Shown: one piece after another, positions 55,468 to 64,000 of the stretch
How the letters are laid out: each line of letters begins with the position of its first letter
How positions within the stretch are numbered: the first letter of the stretch is position 1
NCBI RefSeq assembly: GCF_900111145.1
Contig: NZ_FOIR01000002.1
Location: forward strand, 620,001 to 684,000
Source: Roseivirga pacifica
GTDB lineage: Bacteria; Bacteroidota; Bacteroidia; Cytophagales; Cyclobacteriaceae
Length of the DNA stretch: 64,000 bases
Direction of reading: 5' to 3'
The notes under the pieces: model-generated
The model's input: only the letters and a program-made list of their open reading frames with translations
The model's database searches: none
Told to the model about the DNA's origin: nothing
Program-made: the position numbers and the translations under genes

Positions 55468-57420
55468 ATGAGTATAGATAAACTAGACCTCTCCTCCCCT
55501 GACCTCGCAAACCAAAACTTTGAAAAGTTAGCAGCCCTCTTCCCCAACTGCGTAACGGAAGGTGCAGAAGGCAAAGCCATAGACTTTGACCTACTCAAAC
55601 AAGAGCTGAGCCATGCCGTGGTAGAAGGCAATAAAGAACGTTACCGTTTAGAGTGGCCAGGGAAACGAGAAGCCATAGTTACCGCTAACCTACCCACTAC
55701 TAAAACCCTACGCCCTGTAAGGGAAGACTCTGTAGATTTTGACAATACCGAAAACCTCTACATAGAAGGCGACAACTTAGAAGTGCTCAAGCTACTGCAA
55801 GAAAGCTACTTGGGCAAGATTAAGATGATTTACATAGACCCACCTTACAACACAGGTAAAGACTTTGTGTACAAAGACAACTTTAGCAAAGATGCCCAGG
55901 AAGAACTCATAGAGAGTGGACAAAAAGACGAGTACAACCAACGCTTGGTAGCCAACCCAGAAACGGCAGGACGCTATCATTCCGATTGGTTAAGCATGAT
56001 GTACCCAAGATTGAAGTTAGCGAGAAATCTATTGAAAGGTGATGGTGCAATATTCGTTTCTTGTGATGAATCAGAGCACCCCAGACTTAGGCAAATGCTT
56101 GATGACATATTTGGACAAGGCAACCTTGTTGGCGACTTAGTTTGGGCAGCAGGTAAGAAAAATGACTCACGTTTAGTTTCTATCTCACACGAGTATATAG
56201 TTTGTTACGCAAAGAATGTGGACGTTCTCAAAGAAAAGAAAATTATTTGGCGTCAAAGAAAGAAAGGCTTAGAAGAAATTTACGCTCAATATAATCGACT
56301 ACAAAAGCATTATAAAGATGATTATGAAACTATGACTTCTCAACTGAAAGATTGGTTTAAGAATCTTTCAGATGGACACCCTTCAAAAGCACATAAACAT
56401 TATTCACACATTGATAAGCGAGGAATTTACTTTCCAGATAATATTTCTTGGCCAGGCGGAGGCGGACCAAAGTATGAAGTGCTTCACCCTAAGACGAATA
56501 AACCAGTAAAAGTCCCTTCGAGAGGTTGGATGACAAGTGATCCTAAAAAACTACAAAAATGGATAGACGATGATAGAGTTCACTTTGGATCAGATGAAAA
56601 CAAAGTGCCTTGTATCAAATCATATTTGAGTGATAGGGAGAATGAAACACCATATAGCGTATTCTATCAAGATGGAAGAGCTGCCTCAAAGAGATTACGA
56701 ACCTTAATGGAAGGTGATTATTTTGATTTTCCGAAGGATGAAATGGTCATAGAAGAAATTGTCGAAATGCTAACAGATGCGGACGATATAATACTAGACT
56801 TCTTTGCAGGTTCTTCGACTTCAGCTCACTCTATTTTAGCTCTAAATGGCAGAGAAAAGAAAAATAGAAAGTTCATACAAGTTCAACTCCCAGAAAAAAT
56901 AGACGAAAAAAGTGGAGCCTACAAAGCAGGTTACAAAAACATTTGCGAAATAGGTAAAGAACGAATTCGTAGAGCAGCCAAGAAAATCAAAGAAGAAACC
57001 AATGCAGATATTGATTATGGCTTCCGTGTGTATCGCTTAGATAGCAGCAACATGCAAGATGTCTATTACAAGCCACAAGACTATGATCAAGGCAACTTAG
57101 ACCTCTTTGCAGACAATGTAAAGTCAGACCGCACCGCAGACGACTTGTTAGCACAAGTCATGTTAGATTGGGGCTTACCCCTATCGCTCAAAATTGAGCA
57201 AGTAGATGTATCAGGCAGGAAGGTCTTTAAAGTAGCCGAAAACTCGCTCTATGCATGTTTTGATAGTGGTATTGATGAAGACTTTGCCAAAGCCATTACC
57301 CAAGATGAACCATTACGCATTGTGTTCAAAGACAGTGGCTTCAAGAACGACACAGCTAAAGTGAATGTAAAACAATTGCTGAAGCAGTTGAGCCCAGAAA
57401 CTGAAATGAAAGTAATCTAA
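55468..57420 (+). CDS. mod: Type III restriction-modification DNA methyltransferase subunit (Mod)
   Basis: 650 aa, the usual Mod length. Catalytic motif IV is IYIDPPYNTGKDF (DPPY, residues about 124-136); the SAM-binding motif ILDFFAGSSTSAHS lies near 449, so the order is DPPY before FxGxx, the beta class of N6-adenine methyltransferases. The central region (about 175-420) between the motifs is the target-recognition domain. It gives specificity to the Mod/Res complex and protects host DNA. The gene starts 146 bases after the DUF4407 gene and is followed by a helicase gene after 1 base. Confidence 0.94.
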   Translation: MSIDKLDLSSPDLANQNFEKLAALFPNCVTEGAEGKAIDFDLLKQELSHAVVEGNKERYRLEWPGKREAIVTANLPTTKTLRPVREDSVDFDNTENLYIEGDNLEVLKLLQESYLGKIKMIYIDPPYNTGKDFVYKDNFSKDAQEELIESGQKDEYNQRLVANPETAGRYHSDWLSMMYPRLKLARNLLKGDGAIFVSCDESEHPRLRQMLDDIFGQGNLVGDLVWAAGKKNDSRLVSISHEYIVCYAKNVDVLKEKKIIWRQRKKGLEEIYAQYNRLQKHYKDDYETMTSQLKDWFKNLSDGHPSKAHKHYSHIDKRGIYFPDNISWPGGGGPKYEVLHPKTNKPVKVPSRGWMTSDPKKLQKWIDDDRVHFGSDENKVPCIKSYLSDRENETPYSVFYQDGRAASKRLRTLMEGDYFDFPKDEMVIEEIVEMLTDADDIILDFFAGSSTSAHSILALNGREKKNRKFIQVQLPEKIDEKSGAYKAGYKNICEIGKERIRRAAKKIKEETNADIDYGFRVYRLDSSNMQDVYYKPQDYDQGNLDLFADNVKSDRTADDLLAQVMLDWGLPLSLKIEQVDVSGRKVFKVAENSLYACFDSGIDEDFAKAITQDEPLRIVFKDSGFKNDTAKVNVKQLLKQLSPETEMKVI

Positions 57421-57421
57421 T

Positions 57422-60199
57422 ATGGCTGACCTCAATGAGAAAATAAAAGAGCTTGCTCAGAGAATAGATAAGCACCGCAAACTAGAAACTAAAGAGCTTC
57501 AAAGACCAGATAAAAACCTAGCTGTTGCTCTCGCGGAAGTCAACTACTTTGGCATGGATAGAAAAATTTGGCTTACTTCAAGTTCAAATCTTGGTGGTCA
57601 TAAATTTGTACGGGATATAACGGGACACACCATTAATACTACCGATGGAGACCCGACAACTCTTAATTCTGATGGTCTGGTAATTTATAAGCGCAGTCCT
57701 GCCGGTGAAGTAATAATTCAAAATGTACATGGCTCAGGTAAAATAGAGACTCCGCAAGGTATCAAAGAGATATCTGTTTCTACGCTAAGTCAGTATATCC
57801 CAAATCCAAATTCAGCCGATGCCAGAGACTTGGAAATAAAGATTGATAAGTCCACCAAAAGAAATTATTCTACCCTCAGGGAGCTTCTGGAGATATTCAG
57901 AAAGTCCGAAAGTTCAATTCAGAAACTTGAACTAGAAGAGCAGCTTTTAAAAGAGCAAGCCAAAGAAGCAGACGAAAATGAACTTGATCGAATAGTTAGA
58001 GAAAAAGAAAAAGCCTTAGCAGAAAGAGAAAGCATATTATCAAAAGCCAGAAGCTTTATAAGAAGAAGCGCAGAGCTTAGATATCAACCAATTATGGATC
58101 CTTGGCAAGATGAAGTCATGAGATCCTTAATCTTCAACGGCACCTTGGCAATAGATGGAGGACCGGGAACTGGTAAAACTACTGCCCTTATTCAAAGGAT
58201 TAGATTCTTGTTAGATAAAGAAGCCATGTTGGGCTCAAATGAAGCTGACCCAGAATTCATTAATAAGGGATATATGCCCGGTATGTCTCTAGCTCAACAA
58301 AACAAAATCTTTAACAACGATAGAAATTGGGTCTTCTTCACTCCAAACGAATTACTCAAACTATTCTTGAGGAATAATATGATTCAAGAGGGGTTGAATG
58401 CAGATGACCAAAGAGTCAAGGTTTGGAAAGACTATTTGATTCCGCTGATTAAAGATTACGAATTGGTTAAAACAGACACCCAAAACCTTTTTTTATTTTT
58501 AAGAAAGAACCTTGAGGAAAGTCTACTCCCTAACAGTGGTAATGAGATTGAGGCACTCATAAAGTCCTTCGAAAGGCATTTTCTTGATCTTCTCAATAAA
58601 AAGCTGGAAACCCTTATTAATTTAAAATTAGAGCGTTTTGAATGGAAGGCAAAAGGTATTTCAATTCAGAATTACATTAAACAATCGGATCAGAAAAATA
58701 AAATAGAGAGTATCGTTCGTCTTTATTTCAATCTCCAGGAAACATATAAGGAAGAAGTAGTTGAACTTAGAAATAAATTCAATGAACAACTAGCCAAGGC
58801 TGCCGCACGAATTGAAAGAGAATCCAATAGAAATGACACCTTTAAAAATGAGGTATATCAATTTGCGGAAACCTGGAAAAAGCAATCTAATACCAACTTG
58901 GATTCCGAATTAGAAGAAGAAGACGAAGAGCTTGAAGATACTACAGGAGAACTTGAAGGTTTTCTTTTTGGCAAGTATAAGCTTCTGATAAAAAATAGCG
59001 CTTTAGCTAAATTTGATCCTTCAGTTCGCTTGAGCAAAAAGTATCAAGAGCTCAACCTGATTGTTGAAAAGTACATTTCGTTCAATGAGTTCGACACATT
59101 CGATCAAATTGGTCAACTAGCCTATTTTGTTAAATATTTCGTGAGTTGTATAAAGGGTGTTTCAAGAAATGTATTCTCAGAAATACCCAAAACCTATAAA
59201 GAATTCCGAAAGTCAGAAGCCTCAAACCCAAACTCCAACTGGAATATTGAGCTTCTGAATACATTAATTTCAGACGAAAAAAGTCGCAATAAGCGATTAC
59301 ATCCGGAGGAACAATCTTTCCTAATTTATTTCATCAACCGAACCATCAAAAAATCTTATAAAGTCTCAAAAGTCAATTCAGACCAAATTAATCACAGTTA
59401 CTTCGAGGGATATAGAAACAATTCTGTACCGGTTATCGGAATAGACGAAGCAACAGATTTTCATCTGGTCGATCTTTTGGCAATGCATAGTCTTTCTGAT
59501 ATGGAAATCTCTTCCGTCACCTTCTCCGGAGACCTAATGCAAAGATTAACCACCGGAGGTATAAGAGATTGGAAAGAGTTAAAGAATCTGATAAGCCCCG
59601 TTGAGATTAAAGAGTTACTTGTCTCCTACCGTCAAAGCCCTACTCTATTAAGTCTAGCAGGTGATATTTTCAAAAAGGCTACCGGAAAAGAGGCTGAATA
59701 CATTAGCCACATGGAAAAAGACGCCAGTGAGCCCAAACCATTAATATTCAGATCTGATAATGAGGAAGAGAAAATCGATTGGATCAGTAATCGCATACTG
59801 GAAATTTACAATGCCTATGGTCGGGAGTTAATACCTTCAATCGCTGTATTTCTACCCAATAAAGAGGGAATTGAAGAATTTACTGAATTATTAAGTGAGA
59901 AGGATGAATTAGCTGATGTCGGAATTAAGGTAAGAGCAAGCAAGGAAGGTGAAGTATTAGGAGATAAAAATGTGGTGAGAATTTTCCCTGTTGAATACAT
60001 CAAGGGTATGGAATTCGAAGCAGTCTTCTTTCATAACATTCATGGTATTCAAGATTCATTTGAATCAGAAGAAATGATCATGAAGCATTTATATGTAGGG
60101 CTTTCCAGAGCCTCTTTTTACATAGGAGTTACAACCAATAAAGATGGAAAATTTGAATTCCTTGATGACCACTTTGATAGAAATAGAGACTGGAAATAA
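57422..60199 (+). CDS. SF1 (UvrD/Rep-like) helicase inserted in the type III RM operon
   Basis: 925 aa. The N-terminal 150 residues have no assignable domain (FGMDRKIWLTSSSNLGGHKF); a coiled coil follows near 155-215. The SF1 motor has motif I DGGPGTGKTTALIQRIRFLL (near 241-260), a large insertion, motif II VIGIDEATDFHLVDLLAM (near 679), motif IV-like SYRQSPTLLSLAG (near 736), motif V EYIKGMEFEAVFFHNIHG (near 858) and motif VI LYVGLSRASFYIGVTT (near 889). This resembles UvrD/HelD-type helicases. It lies between mod and res, which is not the standard two-gene arrangement. It may add translocation or DNA-remodelling to the restriction complex or be an independent defence ATPase. Confidence 0.88.
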   Translation: MADLNEKIKELAQRIDKHRKLETKELQRPDKNLAVALAEVNYFGMDRKIWLTSSSNLGGHKFVRDITGHTINTTDGDPTTLNSDGLVIYKRSPAGEVIIQNVHGSGKIETPQGIKEISVSTLSQYIPNPNSADARDLEIKIDKSTKRNYSTLRELLEIFRKSESSIQKLELEEQLLKEQAKEADENELDRIVREKEKALAERESILSKARSFIRRSAELRYQPIMDPWQDEVMRSLIFNGTLAIDGGPGTGKTTALIQRIRFLLDKEAMLGSNEADPEFINKGYMPGMSLAQQNKIFNNDRNWVFFTPNELLKLFLRNNMIQEGLNADDQRVKVWKDYLIPLIKDYELVKTDTQNLFLFLRKNLEESLLPNSGNEIEALIKSFERHFLDLLNKKLETLINLKLERFEWKAKGISIQNYIKQSDQKNKIESIVRLYFNLQETYKEEVVELRNKFNEQLAKAAARIERESNRNDTFKNEVYQFAETWKKQSNTNLDSELEEEDEELEDTTGELEGFLFGKYKLLIKNSALAKFDPSVRLSKKYQELNLIVEKYISFNEFDTFDQIGQLAYFVKYFVSCIKGVSRNVFSEIPKTYKEFRKSEASNPNSNWNIELLNTLISDEKSRNKRLHPEEQSFLIYFINRTIKKSYKVSKVNSDQINHSYFEGYRNNSVPVIGIDEATDFHLVDLLAMHSLSDMEISSVTFSGDLMQRLTTGGIRDWKELKNLISPVEIKELLVSYRQSPTLLSLAGDIFKKATGKEAEYISHMEKDASEPKPLIFRSDNEEEKIDWISNRILEIYNAYGRELIPSIAVFLPNKEGIEEFTELLSEKDELADVGIKVRASKEGEVLGDKNVVRIFPVEYIKGMEFEAVFFHNIHGIQDSFESEEMIMKHLYVGLSRASFYIGVTTNKDGKFEFLDDHFDRNRDWK

Positions 60200-60222
60200 A
60201 TGCTTATTTCAAGAATTGATTA

Positions 60223-63200
60223 ATGAAACTACAGTTTAAAGAACAAGAATTTCAAATTGAAGCAGTGAATGCTGTAGTCAATTGCTTCGCTGGTCAACCA
60301 CTTAAGACCAATCGATTTACATTAGAGCGCAGCAAGGAAATACTTCGAAAAGCAAAGGAATCAGCTGGTGCTACATTGCAAATAGGATATTCCGTTGAAG
60401 AAGAGATAGGCTATCGCAACTCTGCAATCCAACTCATGGAAACGCAGATGCTCAAGAATATTCAGGAAGTTCAAAAGAAGAACGACCTGCATGAAAGTCA
60501 ACAAATAGAACGTCCTCGTGGTGTAAAGTTAGGCTACAACCTAACCATAGAAATGGAGACAGGAACAGGTAAAACCTATACCTATATCCGCACCATGTAT
60601 GAATTGCATAAGAAGTACGGTTGGAGCAAGTTTATTGTAATTGTACCCAGCATTGCTATTCGTGAAGGCGTTTACAAATCTTTTCAGGTAACGCAAGACC
60701 ATTTTCAAGAACTCTACGGGCACAAAATCAATCCATTTATTTACAACTCAGGTCGCCCACAGGATATTGAGAATTTCGCTTCCGATAGTCGAATCAGTGT
60801 TATGATTATTAATACTCAGGCATTCTCTTCACCTAAGGTTGATAAGAAAACAGGTGAATTAAAAAATCAGGTTGGTAATAGAATTTACAGGGAGCTTGAT
60901 CAGTTCGGAACACGAAGACCAATTGATATTATTGCTTCAACAAATCCTATCCTAATTATTGATGAGCCTCAGTCAGTAGGTAAGCAAGGTTCAAAGACTT
61001 TAGACAGTATGCAAAGTTTCAATCCACTTTGCACAATACGTTACTCAGCCACCCATGCTAAAGGTGAAGAGTACAATAAAGTCTATCGTTTAGATGCCTT
61101 AGATGCCTACAACAAGCGTTTGGTCAAGAAAATACAGGTAAAAGGTATAAACCTAAAAGGCTCAACAGGGACTGAAGGCTACTTCTATCTGCAAGAAGTG
61201 AAAAAAATGCCTAGTGGGCAGAACCCCAAAGCCGTAATTGAAATTGAATGTAGGCAAAGCCAAGGCATAAAAAGAATGGTATTTCAAGTTTCTGATGGGG
61301 CTAGGCTGTCTGAATTATCAAACGGATTACCAGTTTACAAAAATTTAATCGTAAGCAATATAAACGCAGGCACCAATACCATACAGCTCAATAATCAGGT
61401 TATAGCTGCAGGTGATTTGCTCAACGACAAAGACGAGCACGCTTTCCGTAGAGTGCAAATACGAGAGTGTATTCTGTCACACTTGGAAAAAGAAAAGCAG
61501 CTCTTTGGTCAAGGCATTAAAGTTCTTTCATTATTCTTTATTGATACGGTAGAGAAATACCGTGTTTATGATGAATTAGGAGACCAGCAATTGGGTGAAT
61601 ATGCCCAGATATTTGAAGAGGAATATAATAAGCTCAGAAGTAAGTTTTTGAACCTATTCGATCAAGAATACAACGATTATTTGAAAGAGACGGATCCGGG
61701 CAAGGTGCATAAAGGCTATATGCCTACCAACTTTGGAGAATACCTTAAGAGAGATTCAGCAGACCAGGTACACAACGGCTATTTCTCAATAGATAAGAAA
61801 GGCAAAACGGTTGATCCTACAGTTAAACGTGGCAAGGAAGAGTCTGAAGATGTTTCAGCCTATGACTTGATAATGAAAGACAAGGAAAGGTTGCTGAGCT
61901 TTGAAGAACCTACACGATTTATCTTCTCGCACTCTGCACTTAAAGAAGGTTGGGATAACCCGAATGTATTCCAAATATGTGCTTTAAAACATGCTGAAAG
62001 TGGTAGTTTAACTAGACGCAGACAAGAAGTAGGGCGTGGTATGCGTTTGTGTGTTGATAAACGTGGAGTCCGTCAAGATTTTGAGTTGGTTGGCGACCAG
62101 GTACATGAATTGAATAAGCTTACTGTAATTGCTTCAGAGAGCTATGAAGCCTTTGCCAAAGGATTACAGAAAGAAATAGCCGAAACGCTCAAAGAGCGCC
62201 CACAAAAAGCAGAAGTAAAATACTTTGTGAGTAAGCTTGTTACCAACGAGCAAGGGGATGAATTACGCCTTTCAGAGGATGATGCTAAGAAGCTACAGTT
62301 CAAACTTATTGTAAGTGAAATAATTGACGAAGATTACAAGATTACCCCTAAAGGGAAAGAACTGATTGAGCAAGGCAAAGTTCCTTTACCCGAAAAGCTT
62401 GCCCCCTTCAAAGAATCTGTTTGCAAACTACTACAGACCATTTATACAGGTACTGAGTTCAAGCCCGAAGATGAACGTGAAACAGTAAGTCTAAACACCA
62501 ATAAGAATTTTGCTAAGAAAGAGTTTCAGGCACTTTGGGAAAAGATTAACCTAAAGACCATTTATGAAGTACAGTTTGATACTGAGCAGCTTATTCAGGA
62601 TGCTAAAGTCAAAATAGATGCTCAGCTCAACATTGGCGACCGTGTATATGAAGTAAAGACAGGAGAATTAGAAGATGGTACTGCGGAGCAGATGAAGGAA
62701 GGTAGTTTGGTACGTGAGTCCAAACGCCAATACATGAAGCTCAAGAATGATTTGTATTCCAATACGGTTTATGATGTTGTTGGTGAAATAGAAGTACAAA
62801 CCAACCTCACTCGCAGAACCATTGTAGAGGTACTCAAGAAGATTAAGCAAGAGAAGTTCTTGCTTATACGTAAGAACCCGGAAGAGTTTATTGGCATATG
62901 CAGCAAGCTGATTAATGAAGTAAAAGCAAGTCTAATTATTGATCACATTACCTATCATAAAACCGAAGAAAGGCATGATGCCAAAACCGTGTTTACCAAT
63001 GATAAGTTTGCATTGCGCAAGTCCGAATTACTCAAAAAGCACATTTACGACTTCCTTACTTCCGACTCTAAGATTGAATCAGACTTTGCTACTGCATTAG
63101 AAAACAGCACCGAAGTTGTGGTCTATGCCAAGCTTCCCAAAAGCTTTTATGTGTCCACACCAGTAGCCAACTACAGTCCTGATTGGGCAATTGTATTCGA

Positions 63201-63393
63201 TAAAGACAAAGTGCGCCATATCTACTTTGTAGCTGAGACCAAAGGATCTGATTCGGATATGGACTTGCGAGAAATAGAGAAACTAAAAATCCATTGTGCC
63301 ACAGAACACTTCAAAGAAATAAGCGGAGCAGAAGTGAAATTTGAGAAAGTAAGTAGCTACGAGAAACTAATGAACATTGTACAACTGAATTAA
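60223..63393 (+). CDS. res: Type III restriction endonuclease subunit (Res)
   Basis: 1056 aa. The SF2 ATPase shows motif I EMETGTGKTYTYIRTMYEL (near residue 106), motif II LIIDEPQSVG (near 245), motif III RYSATHAKG (near 272) and motif VI RRRQEVGRGMRLCVD (near 598). The C-terminal PD-(D/E)xK nuclease domain is NYSPDWAIVFDKDKVRH...FVAETKGSDSD (near 985-1012, with the D and ExK residues). It cuts unmodified DNA together with Mod after ATP-driven sliding. All catalytic motifs are intact. The gene follows the helicase after 23 bases. Confidence 0.94.
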   Translation: MKLQFKEQEFQIEAVNAVVNCFAGQPLKTNRFTLERSKEILRKAKESAGATLQIGYSVEEEIGYRNSAIQLMETQMLKNIQEVQKKNDLHESQQIERPRGVKLGYNLTIEMETGTGKTYTYIRTMYELHKKYGWSKFIVIVPSIAIREGVYKSFQVTQDHFQELYGHKINPFIYNSGRPQDIENFASDSRISVMIINTQAFSSPKVDKKTGELKNQVGNRIYRELDQFGTRRPIDIIASTNPILIIDEPQSVGKQGSKTLDSMQSFNPLCTIRYSATHAKGEEYNKVYRLDALDAYNKRLVKKIQVKGINLKGSTGTEGYFYLQEVKKMPSGQNPKAVIEIECRQSQGIKRMVFQVSDGARLSELSNGLPVYKNLIVSNINAGTNTIQLNNQVIAAGDLLNDKDEHAFRRVQIRECILSHLEKEKQLFGQGIKVLSLFFIDTVEKYRVYDELGDQQLGEYAQIFEEEYNKLRSKFLNLFDQEYNDYLKETDPGKVHKGYMPTNFGEYLKRDSADQVHNGYFSIDKKGKTVDPTVKRGKEESEDVSAYDLIMKDKERLLSFEEPTRFIFSHSALKEGWDNPNVFQICALKHAESGSLTRRRQEVGRGMRLCVDKRGVRQDFELVGDQVHELNKLTVIASESYEAFAKGLQKEIAETLKERPQKAEVKYFVSKLVTNEQGDELRLSEDDAKKLQFKLIVSEIIDEDYKITPKGKELIEQGKVPLPEKLAPFKESVCKLLQTIYTGTEFKPEDERETVSLNTNKNFAKKEFQALWEKINLKTIYEVQFDTEQLIQDAKVKIDAQLNIGDRVYEVKTGELEDGTAEQMKEGSLVRESKRQYMKLKNDLYSNTVYDVVGEIEVQTNLTRRTIVEVLKKIKQEKFLLIRKNPEEFIGICSKLINEVKASLIIDHITYHKTEERHDAKTVFTNDKFALRKSELLKKHIYDFLTSDSKIESDFATALENSTEVVVYAKLPKSFYVSTPVANYSPDWAIVFDKDKVRHIYFVAETKGSDSDMDLREIEKLKIHCATEHFKEISGAEVKFEKVSSYEKLMNIVQLN

Positions 63394-63402
63394 ATAAACC
63401 AC

Positions 63403-64000
63403 ATGGCAAAGCTGATTGAAGTAGAAGAAAGAGACATTGACTTTATTTTTGGCAAGAATAAGCCCTATCGCTTAGATGTTTACCAGCGTGACTACCGTTG
63501 GAGTGATGATAAGGACTATAAAATAGTATCACAGTTATTGTGGGATATTGAACTTCGTTTTGAGAATAACCTGAAAGTCAATAAAAGAAGTAGCACTATG
63601 GACTTGGCAGCTATTCTAAATGATGTCAGAACCAATTTCAAAGCCTACTTTTTGAATACCATTATGCTCAACGAGCAAGATGGAGATATTTTTATTGTTG
63701 ATGGTCAACAAAGGCTAACCACAATACTTCTCATTCTTATTAAGCTTCTGCACCTTGGCAAAGCCAATGACACCAACGGAATGAACATTGATAAACTGTT
63801 GGGAGAGAAAATTTATGAAGAAGACAAAGCAGGCAAGAAGCACTTTAAAATATCGAATAAGGATAGAAACAAGATCATTCAAAAGATTTTTGAGTCCACC
63901 CCTATCCAGGACGATGACATAAAGAATATTACTCAGTTCAACTTGGTTGCCAATTATGATATCATTTCAAAATACTTTGATAAATACTTTAGCAAGAAGG
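63403..64000 (+). CDS. DUF262 (GmrSD-type, ParB-like) protein, C-terminus outside window
   Basis: 199 codons are visible from ATG 63403, without a stop. The opening (FGKNKPYRLDVYQRDYRWSD) and the signature FIVDGQQRLTTILLILIKLL (near residue 99-118) define DUF262, the NTP-binding ParB/Srx-like domain found in GmrS and many phage-defence proteins. Full proteins often continue into a DUF1524 HNH nuclease, which cannot be checked here. It starts 9 bases after the res stop and so belongs to the same operon, suggesting a second, modification-dependent restriction arm. Confidence 0.9.
   Translation, partial: MAKLIEVEERDIDFIFGKNKPYRLDVYQRDYRWSDDKDYKIVSQLLWDIELRFENNLKVNKRSSTMDLAAILNDVRTNFKAYFLNTIMLNEQDGDIFIVDGQQRLTTILLILIKLLHLGKANDTNGMNIDKLLGEKIYEEDKAGKKHFKISNKDRNKIIQKIFESTPIQDDDIKNITQFNLVANYDIISKYFDKYFSKK

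Overview
The window looks like chromosome from a Bacteroidota bacterium, probably a marine Cytophagales relative (Roseivirga/Fulvivirga type). The evidence is a SusC/SusD pair under an ECF sigma/FecR pair, a protein with a type IX secretion (T9SS) C-terminal domain, Bacteroidota-type TAnnTTTG promoter boxes, absence of clear Shine-Dalgarno sites, and dispersed palindromic repeats typical of the phylum. The exact genus is inference.

Bases 1-26161 are mostly core genome. They hold a partial outer-membrane beta-barrel gene, a PadR regulator coupled to an FtsX-like permease, the oxidative pentose-phosphate block (gnd divergent from zwf-pgl), a beta-propeller/amidohydrolase exoprotein, a membrane-anchored DNA/RNA nuclease, a TPR lipoprotein, an LVIVD-type propeller lipoprotein, dapD, a glycosyltransferase, a manganese/zinc ABC importer operon with its DtxR/MntR regulator (one permease carries its own DtxR-like C-terminal domain), and mnmE. 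Short palindromic repeats fill many of the gaps.

Bases 26242-41440 are one minus-strand nutrient-acquisition locus. An ECF sigma factor and FecR anti-sigma factor precede a SusC with an STN signalling domain, SusD, a PKD/metallo-beta-lactamase lipoprotein, a PKD/PQQ-propeller lipoprotein and a secreted glycerophosphodiester phosphodiesterase. Upstream lies a second, T9SS-exported GDPD protein paired with a coiled-coil surface protein. I read this as a phosphodiester (phospholipid head-group or teichoic-acid-like) scavenging locus rather than a polysaccharide locus.

From about 42.4 kb to the window end the DNA is visibly AT-richer and forms an accessory island whose right end lies outside the window. 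It begins with an unusual 1.2 kb non-coding stretch carrying two diverged tandem copies of a roughly 210 bp unit. Next come a zinc-ribbon/HTH gene, a frameshifted tyrosine recombinase, a split unknown gene, a second excisionase-like HTH gene, a DUF3987 replication-type ATPase and an Lrp/AsnC regulator. The cargo is two adjacent defence-like operons. The first (49041-55321) has five overlapping genes: a PLD nuclease with a degenerate J-domain, a VWA protein, a PP2C phosphatase, a Ser/Thr-type kinase with Ig-like tail repeats, and a DUF4407 membrane/coiled-coil protein. This is an elaborated TerY-P (VWA-phosphatase-kinase) triad and is the best candidate for an undescribed system. The second (55468-64000, open) is a type III restriction-modification operon with an SF1 helicase between mod and res, followed by a DUF262 gene.
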